Source: Pteria penguin (lineage: Eukaryota > Mollusca > Bivalvia > Pterioida > Pteriidae). Taken from it: a stretch of 64,000 bases of DNA. This document shows, in pieces, positions 35,866 to 47,400 of the stretch (its first letter is position 1; each line of letters starts with the position of its first letter). The notes below the pieces were generated by a model. That model had not been told where the DNA came from. It did not search any database and saw only the letters and a program-made list of their open reading frames with translations. A program made the position numbers and the translations under genes. Where the stretch lies: contig CM068590.1 of the NCBI GenBank assembly GCA_035048485.1, positions 1,798,001 to 1,862,000 of the forward strand, given 5' to 3'.

Positions 35866-37318
35866 TCAGATTCCCTGTGGCTCGTACTGCGTGTTAAATA
35901 ATGTATTTATTCTCTCTTCCTTTGAAGCTGACTTGATACAGCGCTTGCCAGTAATGAGGACAACTCCATTTAAAGTAGTGGTGAATCTATTGAAGGTGAT
36001 CCTTGTCTCAATAGCATCCAGCACATTGCCGTAGTGGTCCATCAGTTGTATACGTTTCCAATCAGTCTCCACCCAGGCCAGACCCGATGACGTAGTACAG
36101 GCGATGTGTGGATAACAATAACCATACTCAAGACCAGGACGAATTGATGATTCTCGCACCGGAGATCGACTAATCCCGTTTTTTATCAGTACTGGAAAAT
36201 TCTATCCGGAACACTTTGTATCCTTCCGCGTGTCGTCTGTCGTTTTATGCAGAATATTTGATTTTTATTACAACATATTAGATTTTGTGTGTTATCGTTA
36301 GATTTAATGTTGATCAATCCTATCAAAATATAATGTTTCTTCATGCATATCATGGTGTTTTATTTTATCTTTTTATTCAATCAGTGATTCGGTCATCAAA
36401 GGAAGTAAACCAAAAACATTAAAAATAGCCTACATCGAGCTGCTGAGGTGCGAGAAAAATAATCAAGCACTAGTTTGAGATCCAGATAGAAAAAGATCGG
36501 TCTCGGGCTAACGCCTCGGTGGAGATATGTTGATTCATCCAACCCTCGATTGATCTATTTCTATCTGGAACTCAAACTAATGCTTGATTCTATTATACTA
36601 ATACTGGCGTGGATAGTAATGGTGTAACAGACGAGGACGGTATCGGTCTGTAGAAAGTGTGACATTTTCTGCATCATTTGAGACTTTCCCTTCTTAAATT
36701 CTGTACGGAAGAGTTCAGGTTCCCGATCATGGTTGCTATCGTTTGATCATCAATTTGGCCAGGAGTGTAACTAGGAGATGACGGTTGGGTGAGTGTTGAA
36801 AGAGCTTTTATATTGGTGATATTAAACTGGTTTTCTAGAAGACTGATATCACTTATTTGTACAAGTTCCTCAAGTTGTTTAATATTTCTTTTGAATTGTT
36901 CATACTTGTTGTTTATTGCTTTTTCTTGTGCTTGAAGTTTCGTTTCTTTCTTTTCGTTGATTTCTCTCAGTTCGCTTCGTATTATAGCTAAGCTTTTGTC
37001 TACGCCTTCATGGATACGACTTGCATGGGAAACCAAATCTTGGTCAATTTTCTGGAAGTTGTCCCTGTATTTAGTCGTCGTTTGTTTGACTTCGAGCAGG
37101 AGATTTTCCATTGAGTCAGACATCCTTGAAAGGGTCCTACCAAGTCGGGTTTTGCTCTTTCTGTCTTGTAACGGAATGCATCCTCTATTTCTTCTATGGC
37201 ATGTCCCTTATGTGATGTTATGGCACATGCAGCGCAACAAGGTTCACGGCATCTTTTGCACCAGTAAATGAATTTATTGTCAGCGTGTATTTTGCAAATT
37301 CGGATTTTATCCCAATGT
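35866..37318 (-). pseudogene. B-box/NHL (TRIM2/3-like) pseudogene, locus 3
   Basis: The most damaged copy. B-box 1 and the start codon are gone: homology begins at B-box 2 (CKIHADNKFIYWCKRC, CCAACAITSHKGH) where the retroelement block ends at about 37318. A frameshift near 37115 joins B-box 2 to the coiled coil (37123-36674), which is otherwise well kept. Another shift near 36640 precedes a ~430-bp insertion at about 36165-36600. The propeller then resumes (YGYCYPHIACTTSSGLAW) and stops at 35866 after the third blade. So both ends are replaced by pieces of the same repeat family found around locus 1. Confidence 0.75.
36462..36588. mobile_element. Short foldback element inside locus 3 insertion
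   Basis: Imperfect arms of about 38 bp, ATCAAGCACTAGTTTGAGAT on the left and the complement of ACTCAAACTAATGCTTGAT on the right, both including CCAGATAGAAA. The loop of ~50 bp holds CTCGGGCTAACGCCTCGG. It lies within the insertion that splits the propeller of the B-box pseudogene. Confidence 0.6.
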
Positions 37319-37439
37319 TTGAAAGAGAAAACAGAAGACATCTGGTAAAGCTGTATGATAGAAATCACCAAGGACATGCACACAAAAATTATAATAGTTG
37401 AATATACACGGTAAAAAGACATTACAAATATATTCGCTT

Positions 37440-37620
37440 GTGCTGCGGTTACGATACCGGCTTAGGACGGTCAGTTGAAGTAATAAACGTCACTCAATTG
37501 GTGTGGTTAACCGATTTACGGGCGTCCACCTTTCCATTTACTGCCAAAGCAGCACAATCAAAGGACACACATTTAAAAATTTATAAATAATCCTCCATAT
37601 AGAGAAGGATCAACAAGTTT
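37440..37620 (-). repeat. Retroelement 3'-end block, copy C
   Basis: Directly 3' of the reverse transcriptase pseudogene, in the order expected for one element: GACGGTCAGTTGAAG, GTGTGGTTAACCGATTTACG, then CAATCAAAGGACACACATTT. This is the copy that ties the block to the retroelement. Confidence 0.6.
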
Positions 37621-37858
37621 CTCAAGAAGTGATGTCATAAAAATTTTATGACAAACGAAACGTTAATAGAATAATATGTTGCTATCAAAAATATATAAAG
37701 CATCAACATTAGTAAACCGTGCTCTGCCCGTCTGTAAGCGAGCTCAGATCCTTGATCAGGAGTCCCAACTAACGGTCAAAGGAGACGAGGATCAGGACTT
37801 TGTCTCCTCTGAAAAGGTTCGGACAAGGCCTGTCATAGAGTCCCCAGCGCCCTGTTAG

Positions 37859-38844
37859 TCAGCGTGCAATGCTCAAAAGTCTGCATTGGGTTGTAGAGGG
37901 ACCCAATACAAGAATTATGGTCTTAGCAATAATCTCGGGGTCATACTGTAGATGACGAATGCGTTTAATTATTTTAGAACCCGCCGATATGAAATCGGAA
38001 CCTTTGACCCTCCTTAGTTTGTATACCAGATCACTGTAGAAATTGGGATGGGAAATTCCGCTGGATACGTATTGTTGAAAAGTCACATTTCCGAATTTAG
38101 ATAAAATGTCTGAATAAGATCTGTAAAATTTACCAAAAGTTTTTTTTCGAAGTTTATTATATCTATAACCCTGAGTAAGTAGCTTAAAAGTAATATACGA
38201 ATTTTTGCGTAAAAAACCATTAGTGCAGGCTTTAGCGAACCGAACCAATTGACTAAAATGAAGACCATATGATGGGAGTCTGGGGACATAACCATCTAGA
38301 TATGGGGTATTTACAAAAGGAAATCCAAAGTCGTCACGTTTTTCATATATGTTGGTATGAATATTGTTGTTAATAATTTTAATATAAAAAAATTGTTTCC
38401 TGGTCAGAAGTATTTGCTTTGTTTAAATGAGTTCAGATGGATAAATGTCAGTAATATAGTTTTCAAACTCAGGGTTATCGATAACAAAATATCAAGGGTA
38501 GCACAGTAAGTGCCCACAGGAATCCCAATAATCTGTTGATAAGTCTTGCCATTAAATTGCACATAAGGTTTAAAATGAATATCTTTGTTTCCTGTAACAC
38601 TACCGACCCCTCAAAAATGGCGCCTACTGATTTTTTTTTTTCGCCATTTACAAGCGCCGCCATTTCCGGAATCGAAATTCCGGAATCGGTTTTCAGAAAC
38701 TTCACATTGTTGTTATTTCCGGTGTTTTTAAAACAAATATGGCGATCCCATGGCATCAAGCCTCGTCGTACATGATGAATTATGTTGAACAATACCTTTT
38801 ATTATACATTATGTATGTCCATCTGAATGTCAAGACATTTTCCA

Positions 38845-38881
<37 letters not shown>

Positions 38882-39470
38882 AAAAGAAAAAGAAAAAAAA
38901 AAAAGAAAAGCCGACCTACTGACCCTATCTTTTTAGGTCATGTTACAGGAAACAAACATATTTTTTGGGCCTAAATATTATCCATCAAAAATATGATGGC
39001 ATGACGCAACTTAGTACAAGTCCAATATTTATAATTATCATATAATTTGTCAGAGAAAAATCCATGGGGACACTGAAATACAGTATGATTTAGACTCTCT
39101 GTTGAAACACCAGCGTATGATAGACAACAATTTGGTTTTGATTAAGTCATGAGGTAAAGAGGTATATAGTGTCGCAAAATCAAATGTAGAAACGTTATTT
39201 GCCTCAAAATTTCTCAAACGGAATTTTTCAATGACTTCGTTAGAATTTGTGATAGACCAAAAGTAATTGACGTTATCATTGCTAAAACAGCATTTCAGTA
39301 CTTGATAAGATGGTCTTAACTGCAGTAAGAGCGGAGGTAATTTGTTTAGAAAGCACAGTTGTAGAGCAATGACTAGAATTTGAAGTAAAACAAGCATGAT
39401 CGGATTTACCAATGTGAACAAATAATGTACATGTATTACTAAAGTACAGATATGAATACAATATGAAGCA
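37859..39470 (-). pseudogene. Penelope-type reverse transcriptase, MITE-interrupted
   Basis: Read 39470 to 37859: SHCSTTVLSKQITSALTAV, then RT palm motif A FDFATLYTSLPHDLIK (39230-39180), then HAIIFLMDNI, where a ~380-bp MITE (38582-38962) interrupts, then KTYQQIIGIPVGTYCA (about 38545-38490), a typical RT motif. The catalytic YxDD block and the residues before it are deleted; the text jumps to DNPEFENYI after a frameshift. A TAA stop follows (near 38430), then KRDDFGFPFVNTPYLDGYVP and the C-terminus FQQYVSSGISHPNFYSDLVY. LYTSLP and GIPxGTxCA are of the Penelope-like type. No GIY-YIG endonuclease was seen. The element is dead. Confidence 0.75.
38582..38962. mobile_element. MITE, TTTCCTGTAACA family, copy 1
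   Basis: Inverted ends TTTGTTTCCTGTAACA and TGTTACAGGAAACAAA enclose ~380 bp with an A-rich tract (38848-38902). Subterminal GACCC/GACC motifs also pair. It lies inside the reverse transcriptase frame between FLMDNI and KTYQQ, so it inserted after that element did. Confidence 0.75.
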
Positions 39471-39481
39471 TTGTATGGATA

Positions 39482-40150
39482 TCATTCAGTGCCACTTTTG
39501 ATTTCATCGTCACTTCCTTCATTGTCTTCGAAGAAAGAATCAAAATCCATTTTATGCTGTCTGATCACAAGGGTGCAAACCTCTTCTCTATCCATGGATT
39601 AATTTTTAACAAAGTCCCTTATCTCTCGTTTGATATCTAGATGGAGTTTACGGGCATATAAGTGATACATGTTCAGAAAAGTTCTATATTTTTTCATAAA
39701 CAACGATCTGTCTTTCGACAACATGAGTTCACTAGTTTCCTTTTTGGCATCCTGTTTAGATATACGTGGGTCTCTGTCTATTAACTCATCAATTTTCTTC
39801 TGCTATCAGGTATTATGTGCTTCACAGACTTCGTTGATGGTGAAATCGAAACCATTTTCCTCATCTTCTTCTTCCTCGTCGTTGACCATACTTTCCCTAT
39901 CGCTATCTCCATCCATTGGGCAAACGTGCTTAATATGTCTCTAGAGATCATATTCAGTACAAAACACGATTCCACAGTCAACACATGATGGTATTTTGTC
40001 TAATTCTTCGTATCTTGATCGATGATTAAATGTATCCATGTAAAATGGGACGGGTCTTTCCAAATATGGAGCTTTATCTGATTCTGGCTTTTCATATCTC
40101 GATCGATGATTAAAATGAGCCATGTGATGTGGGACGAAACTTTCTGACAT
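39482..40150 (-). pseudogene. C2H2-like zinc finger plus acidic-domain protein, broken
   Basis: Starts MSESFVPHHMAHF, has two NHRSRYE repeats, then a finger CVDCGIVFCTEYDL, where a TAG replaces the expected next residue, and continues RHIKHVC. An acidic segment (MVNDEEEEDEENGF) follows, then after further stops a helical tail with RDPRISKQDAKKETSELMLS and an acidic end (FFEDNEGSDDEIKSGTE). I recognise this arrangement as a multi-copy invertebrate protein type of unknown function that accompanies the finger/P-loop gene lying directly upstream. The start codon sits at the 3' end of that neighbour's homology, on the same strand. Nonsense and frame changes show it is dead here. Confidence 0.55.
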
Positions 40151-40997
40151 ATCTGGGTGTGATTGACGAGATCACGAGATTGTTGGTCCTTTGTAGGTTT
40201 GGAAGACGACCGTTGTAAGTCTTTTGTATTCGGGTGTGGTTTGTTTGAAATCTACTAGTAAAAAACCGAATGACCTGTCTATCGCGTTTTTGTCGATACG
40301 ATTCCATGAATTTCTTTGTCTAGCAGATTTGCAGTTGATCTCTCCGATTTTTTAATAGAACAAGATACTGGCTTTTCAAAGTCGTGTTTTCTTTTCCTTT
40401 GTTGAATATATTTTGCATTAAGCAAACCACGCTAAGATTACGATGATGTGCTCCTTCAGCAAAAAATTTCACAGACCTCTTCATTGCCTGTTGCATACAT
40501 TTGAAAATCCTCCAAGATAAGTAAATTATTTTCTTTGGGGTTTATAAAATCGTCTCTGTGAAGTTCATTAGTCATTCCTTGGATGAACTCAATGTACTAA
40601 TGTTCTGATGACGTCATACATCGGTTGCCATCGCTTGTACATGTATATCGAATTGATTTTAGAGGGTCTTGGTTGAATCATAAATTCATTATTAATTAAC
40701 AAGTTTTTGACCCACATACTCTTGCCGCTTATCGTTGGCCCTCCCACTATCATGGTGAATAGACGTAGAAACTTCTCTGTATCGTCTGACTGATCAAACG
40801 TGATTTTCTGAGGAGGAGGAGGTTCGAGGATACGCTGGAGTGAATTGAGAATATCGTTGACTGCTTCCATGAGAAATCCTTTTGTGTCTCCTCAGGTTGT
40901 CCGAACGAGAAAAACTTTTCTGACAGACAGTACACGATGTTGACAGAATGGCGTCTCGATGACAAATGAGGCTTTGATCAGTATATGTCCTTTTCAT
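40151..40997 (-). pseudogene. C2H2 zinc finger + P-loop ATPase-like protein, broken
   Basis: Starts MKRTYTDQSL; a C2H2 finger CTVCQKSFSRSDNLRRHKRI is complete (C-x2-C-x12-H-x4-H). After a frameshift comes a proline run (EPPPPQ) and a Walker A motif in FTMIVGGPTISGKSMWVKNL, then PRPSKINSIYMYKRWQPMYD. A Walker-B-like NNLLILEDF follows a stop near 40589, then GAHHRNLSVVCLMQN, a sensor-like helix, and LVDFKQTTPEYKRL. The order finger, proline run, P-loop is a domain layout I recall from multi-copy genes of cnidarians, lancelets and molluscs. The ATPase core is reminiscent of viral or transposon packaging/FtsK-type ATPases, but that link is a guess. The P-loop residues GPTxSGKS are intact; the gene is not. 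Confidence 0.6.
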
Positions 40998-41068
40998 ATG
41001 TTCTATTTGTTCTCCTTAACCACAGAGAGTTACGCATCGTAACAAAGGAATCAGTTTGAATACATAAA

Positions 41069-41191
41069 AGATAATTCCTGAGGAAAAGTTGGACGGAATT
41101 CCTGAGGAAGAGATGGAGGAGGAGGAGGAGGAAAGAATCACTGAGGAGGGGGCTTTCGGAGTAGGAGTGGAAGAAGAAGAAGACGAATGAC
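41069..41191 (+). other. Short acidic open frame, doubtful
   Basis: A plus-strand frame without a clear start reads KIIPEEKLDGIPEEEMEEEE and ends GVGVEEEEDE plus stop. It could be the C-terminus of a third gene of the finger/P-loop module, facing the other way, or simply GA-rich sequence. Confidence 0.2.
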
Positions 41192-41219
41192 TATATATTA
41201 TATATGAACATGGTCGTTG

Positions 41220-43040
41220 TTTATTTCATATATATGATAGATAGATAGATATGTTCGTGAGACACAATGCTCCCAGTAGTAACATCGTTAAGAGCAAATA
41301 TTTTATAATCAAGGTCACATTCACAAGGTTATCGACCTTAGTGGTTTTCAAAAGTTCATCAGTTGATGTGAAGACTCTCACGATTCAAAAGGTATGACTA
41401 GGGTAAAAATTGACGACAGATAGAACAAAAACTATATGTCCAATACACTCGGAAAACCAATTAAATAAAATGAATTCTACAAGATAGAACAGCGTATAAC
41501 ATTGAGGATTCCTGGGTAAAAGCTTGAAGAATTAAGATCATTGATAATTTACCAGACCATACAAAAACAGTTTTTGAAATCAAATCTATAGATTTTTCTG
41601 AAAGGCATCCTAAATACTGCTGACTCATTTCGTCTGTGATGCCGAGGTGTTATCCTTATTACAAACTTTTCTAAGGATACCATAAATTTCTCCTGTAAAT
41701 CCTCTACTTTAAATAAAGGTCCTCATTCTAATTATAAAATACTGGGAAATCCCCTAGATATAGATTAGGGTATTCCAAAAAAGGATTCCCAACTGCTAAA
41801 AATAGATTTGACCCTTTGAGGGTCACGAAGGTCATGGGGTCAGTAGAGAGGTCAATAGTCATTCCAAAGGTCGTGAGGTCATGTGAAGAGGGTCAGGGAT
41901 GACGTCATCGTTAGCCTTACTCTACGGAGGCTAACTAGGAGGCTCAATGTTAAAGTATCTGGTGCAGAAAGGGTACTTTTCCACTACTGCTGTTATTAGA
42001 TTACTACAAGACATGTGCAAGAAACACCCGTCACCAGTATTCAAATATGTCAGTCATACAAATTTTTTCAGTATGGATGTTCTCTTTTACTATTGTAGAC
42101 ATTTCGATGAAACTTTGTAGGACTGATGTATTCAAATCACATGATGAAGATGAGAAAATGGCATTATGTAATTTAATGATTCCAATGGCAGCCTTCTTCA
42201 AATCTTTTCATACTTTGAGCAATTTTGATGAAACCACAGAAATGATCAATTCACAACATTTGAAAATAAATAAATAAAAAACAAAAAGATTTCCTTAAAC
42301 ACCCCCCCCCACCCCCCAAAAAAAGCCAACATGTTTACCATTATGAAAAGCTCACAACACCAGTGCCTTTTTTAAGAAGGTGGTTGGAAATCAAGTGACA
42401 TGTTAATTCAACGTCAAAATGATCACAGCTGCACCATATATATGATTTATAGTTTATTTCAAAACAGCTCGTTTTACTGTTAGGACATTAGATGTGTCCA
42501 TGGGAATAGTTGACCTTGATCAGATGAACATTCTATATGGTTAAGATCAAGGCATGAGGAACTAAAGTGTAGTGTGTGTCTAGCAGAGTGTTTGTGATAC
42601 ACTATGAATCGCATGAAGTTAGCATATAGGTCATGGTCAAGGTCACGAGGTCAATGACCTTAGTGAAATCTGAAAGGGCTTTATTAGTGGAGAATGCATG
42701 TTGAATATGACGTCTCTATCTCTTTGATGGTTCAAACATTAAAGCAGAGGTTAAGGTTGACAGCAGACAGACAAACAGACAGACAAACAAACCGACAGAC
42801 AGGCGAGACAAAAACAATTCGCACCTGATCAACCTGGGGCATAAAATTCCTCTTGAGTCTTCAGGTAAAGATAATGATAAATGGTAACAATTGTTATAGA
42901 GATTTATCAAAAAGTATGACAATTATTCAATCATTTGATTACACAGCAAATCAATCTCCAACAAGAGGCCAATTTGGACCTTAAGCTCTGTTAAGTATAA
43001 AAAATACATTCAATACAAATAAGTGGTGGATTTAAAGGGC
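41220..43040. other. Intergenic with dispersed repeats
   Basis: 41233-41430 and 42525-42850 belong to one dispersed family (also at 54715-54980) containing AAGGTCA...TGACCTTAGTG and a CAGACAGACAAACAGACAG tract near the end. 41815-41930 has several AGGTCA/GGTCATG motifs. No gene recognised. Confidence 0.5.
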
Positions 43041-43049
43041 ATAAATAAG

Positions 43050-43192
43050 ACGGAAGGGACACTGGGACAAAGGATGCTTAGAAAATAAGATGCTATTCTT
43101 ACGGAAGGGACACTGGGACAAAGGATGCTTAGAAAATAAGACGCTGTTCTTACGGAAGGGACACTGGGACAAAGGATGCTTAGAAAAAAATT
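43050..43192. repeat. 51-bp tandem repeat, three copies
   Basis: The unit contains CGGAAGGGACACTGGGACAA and AGGATGCTTAGAAAA. To the right, 43220-43262 holds a diverged inverted copy (TTTCTAAGCACGATTGGTCC), suggesting amplification of one arm of an inverted-repeat element. Confidence 0.85.
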
Positions 43193-43559
43193 GTATGAGT
43201 GTATACACACTTACACGCTTTCTTTCTAAGCACGATTGGTCCCAGCAGAAAGTGACCGCAAATTGTACCAACATCCTATATTGTGGACAAATGGTGGTCA
43301 AAATTGGCAATATTAAACTTTAACCCCTGTTTGATTGACTAGTGTTATGTTTCATATGTATCCATGTATATCACATTCAAATATCAAGGCTAAACATCTG
43401 TAATATGATCTGCCAATCTGAAATAAAGGTCTGCCATTGGGTGATAAACTACCACATGGAAATCCACTGAAAGAGGGGCACACTCGGCAATATGCCAAGT
43501 ATATATCACATACCTTGACATTTCACACTGTCCTTTGTCAGGACATGACATTATGTCCA

Positions 43560-44215
43560 ATATGGTGACATTTATCATATATAGGATGATATTTCACACT
43601 GTTGGACAGACCTACGTCTGGATATGACATTATGTTGAGTATGGCGACATGTACCACATATACTCTGACATTTCACACTGTTGGACAGACCTATGTCTGG
43701 ATATGACATAATGTCGAGTATGGCAACATGTACCACATATACTCTGACATTTCACACTGTTGGACAGACCTATGTCTGGATATGACATTATGTCGAGTAT
43801 GGCGACATGTACCACATATACTCTGACATTTCACAGTTGGACAGACCTATGTCTGGATATGACATTATGTTGAGTATGGCGACATGTACCACATATACTC
43901 TGACATTTCACACTGTTGGACAGACCTATGTCTGGATATGACATTATGTGGAGTATGGCGACATGTACCACATATACTCTGACATTTCACAGTTGGACAG
44001 ACCTATGTCTGGACATGACATTATGTGGAGTATGGCGACATGTACCACATATACTCTGACATTTCACAGTTGGACAGACCTATGTCTGGACATGACATTA
44101 TGTGGAGTATGGCGACATGTACCACATATACTCTGACATTTCACAGTTGGACACACATACGTTTGGATACGACATTATGTCGAGTATGTCGACATATAAT
44201 CTATACTAGTATAGT
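43560..44215. repeat. 77/79-bp tandem repeat, about eight copies
   Basis: The unit contains GACAGACCTATGTCTGGATA and GGCGACATGTACCACATATA. Two length forms, 79 bp (CACACTGTTGG) and 77 bp (CACAGTTGG), occur, the shorter toward the right. Each unit holds the palindromic ACCTATGTCTGGATATGACA region. It lies just 3' of the last exon of the multi-exon gene. Confidence 0.9.
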
Positions 44216-44381
44216 GTGACATTTCACAATGCTTATCTCTGCTGTAAAAGGCAGTATGGCAGCATGTATCAAAAATACGATGATATTTAACACTATTGGG
44301 GAGACTTGTGTTTGGACACGGATGGTTGTGGAAGCAGCTTGAAATACGGTTTTATCATAAATTAAGTCAATAACTATTTGC

Positions 44382-44480
44382 TCAGTGGCAGAGTTCCCTC
44401 ATGGATTGTCCAAATGGTGTATCCACAGTCTTCATGAAATGGACGACCTCATCTGGTTGAACCGGTTTATAGGTTTTGCC
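44382..44480 (-). CDS. Probable terminal exon of the multi-exon gene
   Basis: Acceptor ATACTTATTTTTCAG precedes 33 codons reading GKTYKPVQPDEVVHFMKTVD and ending MRELCH plus TGA. The frame is protein-like in phase 0, but the last firmly placed upstream exon ends in phase 2. Either one or two exons are missing between, or the true frame is the short one ending SSIS plus TGA. Confidence 0.5.
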   Translation of the reverse strand, partial: GKTYKPVQPDEVVHFMKTVDTPFGQSMRELCH

Positions 44481-47400
44481 CTGAAAAATAAGTATAGCAT
44501 CATTTAGAACAGTAGTCATTGTATGAGAGAGAGAGAAAGCGAGAGAGAGAGATATGGTGAAGACCCATATAATTCTCTGCTCCTTGATGTGTGATTGTGA
44601 AGACAGAAAGCTTACATCCAGCCTACCTACACCTTGAGATCATTGCCGCCGATTTTCTTGAATAATTGAGTCATGGACAAAGTAAAAAATAGAATGTATT
44701 CCTTAAATAAAAGAAATGTTCGGTTCCACATTGTAGTGCAAATTCACCCAAGTCTGATAAATTATGATAAATTTTTATTGAATCAGAAGTAAATCTGTTT
44801 CTTAATGTCGTAAGTAATTGATTTGTAACATATGTTTGCCTTGGAATTGCGGATCATCATTTAAGGGCCGTTACCCATATAAGTTCCTACACATGATTTA
44901 TCTGCCCTTGACGAGAACTTTCTCATTTTTGTATTTTGAGGTAGGTTATATAATTTAAGGTTCCACTTCCATGAACCACCTAAATCGACAAGGGTAGATA
45001 ACTCACTCTAAATAAAATGCCCTCTATGGTAGCTTGAATCACTTTGAGGAGGAATAGAGGAGGAAATCACCCAGCTGTCACAGATTACGAGGTATACTGA
45101 TGGACTTTCTACAGGAATACATTCATAGTTATTCTCTCTAGATATCGAAGTCCGATACCTCGCAGAGTCTAGAGGTCATTGTGATTTTTAGTGCAGTGCA
45201 TAAGCCACCTTGACCATCTAGATCTATAGATAGTTTTCGAATGCATGAAATTTAATTGGATTTACTTCCCTTTTCTGCCATTTTGGAGGTGAAGATGGAG
45301 TTTTTGCTTCATATTCATACCAATTACCGTGAATTATTGTGAGAACGTACCTATGTTTTCACATTTTGATAATATTCAATAGTTTTATTATTGCGTAACA
45401 ACTGCAACAATTTAAGAAGCATTCTTAGTTTGGAGCAATTCCTTACATAATTTGGTTGAGTTATGCACAAAATTCAGTCATTTACCTGCAATATGGCGGG
45501 AAAGGGAAGTAACTCCTATTAAATTTTACACATTCGAAAACTGTCTATATGATGATGCAATACTATATGGTTTACATTACACACAAGAAATTAGGTAGCT
45601 GTAAACCTAGAAGAGGAGGGCACTTTCCAAAAACACTAGGAAGAATAGAGTGCAGAGACTTCAACCAGTATGCAAACTACAGAAAGACAAGACGTGTATC
45701 CAAAATCCAGCGGTGTATGCAGACCTATAAGTGTGGAGTACCTACAGGCATAGACTATTTATAGATGGGTGGGTACATAAGCCAGCAGTATAGTCCAGGA
45801 TGTGATGATGGAAGTAGAATAGTATACAAACCAATAGACCCTTTCACATTAACCTGAGGGCCTAATGTTTGGTAGGCGGAAGTATGTATGGAAACCTGTG
45901 AGTGCCATCTCACTATACTCTTTTACTACGCAATGTTGATAAAAGGTGTTGCTAATGGGTCTCCGCAAATACTTCCTCCCACCAACACATTAGGTCTGCA
46001 AGTTAACGCGAAAGAGTCCATGCATGATCCAGAATCAAAATTAACTTTTAAGTGTATAGTTTAAGGATTATGTAAATAATCTACTTTTTTTTTATTTGGC
46101 TTGAGACATTACGTATTATGAAAAAGTCTATAGAAGTTTTATGTAATTCTTATTGTTGCATAATTTCAAATATCATAAACATGTACATCTGATAAAAGTC
46201 AGGAGCATTATAAACTCATTCAAGTTACTAAAAAATATAATGTATTTTTAAAGTGAAAGAACATGGATTTAAAAAAAAAAGTTAATTTCCACTGGGAGAA
46301 AGTCACATGCATTTGTAGTAATTGATATTTAATTATGTTAGACGTTTTGTAGTAGATTATTCCAGTAGTGATCGGCATGCAGTTACGAGACAGTATATGT
46401 AAGTGCAGATGAAGAAGTCCAGGAGAGATTCGGATGCTTTCCCTTTACATCACGACAATTCTAGCGAGTTTTTTCCAAGAGAGCTTATAACATTCAGGAC
46501 ATTCCACCTCAGTAAAACTGTAGAATGGACTTCGCAACCATTAACTGCAGTCCCAATGTTAAAGGAGAAAATAAAACGTATTCCCACAAAAATGAGGATA
46601 AGAACAATGAGGATAAGAACGATGAGGATAAGAACAATGAAATGGTCTTATCATGTTAAATAACAAAATGACTGCACAACCTATGAGGTGACATAATTCT
46701 GATGGGGTCATGACTCCAATGTAAACACTGGAAAATGGTGTGCAGTTTATTTTTAACTTCCGTATCTGGTATGCAAATATTTCCCGAGATGGTTCTAAAT
46801 AAAGGTCAAGGTCAACCTCTCACACCAGCTTTGCTGACTGAAGACACCAAATTCCAGAATTAGGAAACTGAGACTTGTATGTGAAGTTTTTGCTTTATTT
46901 CTATTATTGATTTTTGAGTACATGTGCAATCTTTCAAAATTTAATTCATTTCCAGTTTACGTACATTTTATACCTTACCATATGACCTAAAATGACAGCA
47001 TTCGAGATACCACTGACCTGACAAGTGACAACATCTCAGAAACCAGAGACCTGACAGCATCTCAGACACAAGAGACCTGATAGAGCTTAATTCTCATATT
47101 TCATATCTTTACCAAACGCTGTCTTATTCTGTATATTAGTCCTTTAAGATCTGATGACATATACATCAATTGGGACAATATCAATCAACAGCCTTTTTCC
47201 TGATTCTATATAGTTTTTGTCCACTTTCATTTAAAATTATACATATATATATAAATGCTGGTAACAATTTTGAAAAGTAATATCCACCAGGGACTTGTAA
47301 GGGGATTATATAGTAATGATAAAATAAGAATAGAAAGGAGTGGGAGATAATCCATGGAATGATAATAGAGGACAGAGGGATAATCCTTCATATGATAAGA

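Noticed and set aside
45549..45764. 71-codon frame, plus strand, with Cys residues
   Set aside because: Intronic to the minus-strand gene, no splice or promoter context, no recognisable motif.
46403..46663. 86-codon frame, plus strand
   Set aside because: Its C-terminal part is a short GAGGATAAGAACAAT repeat; no support.
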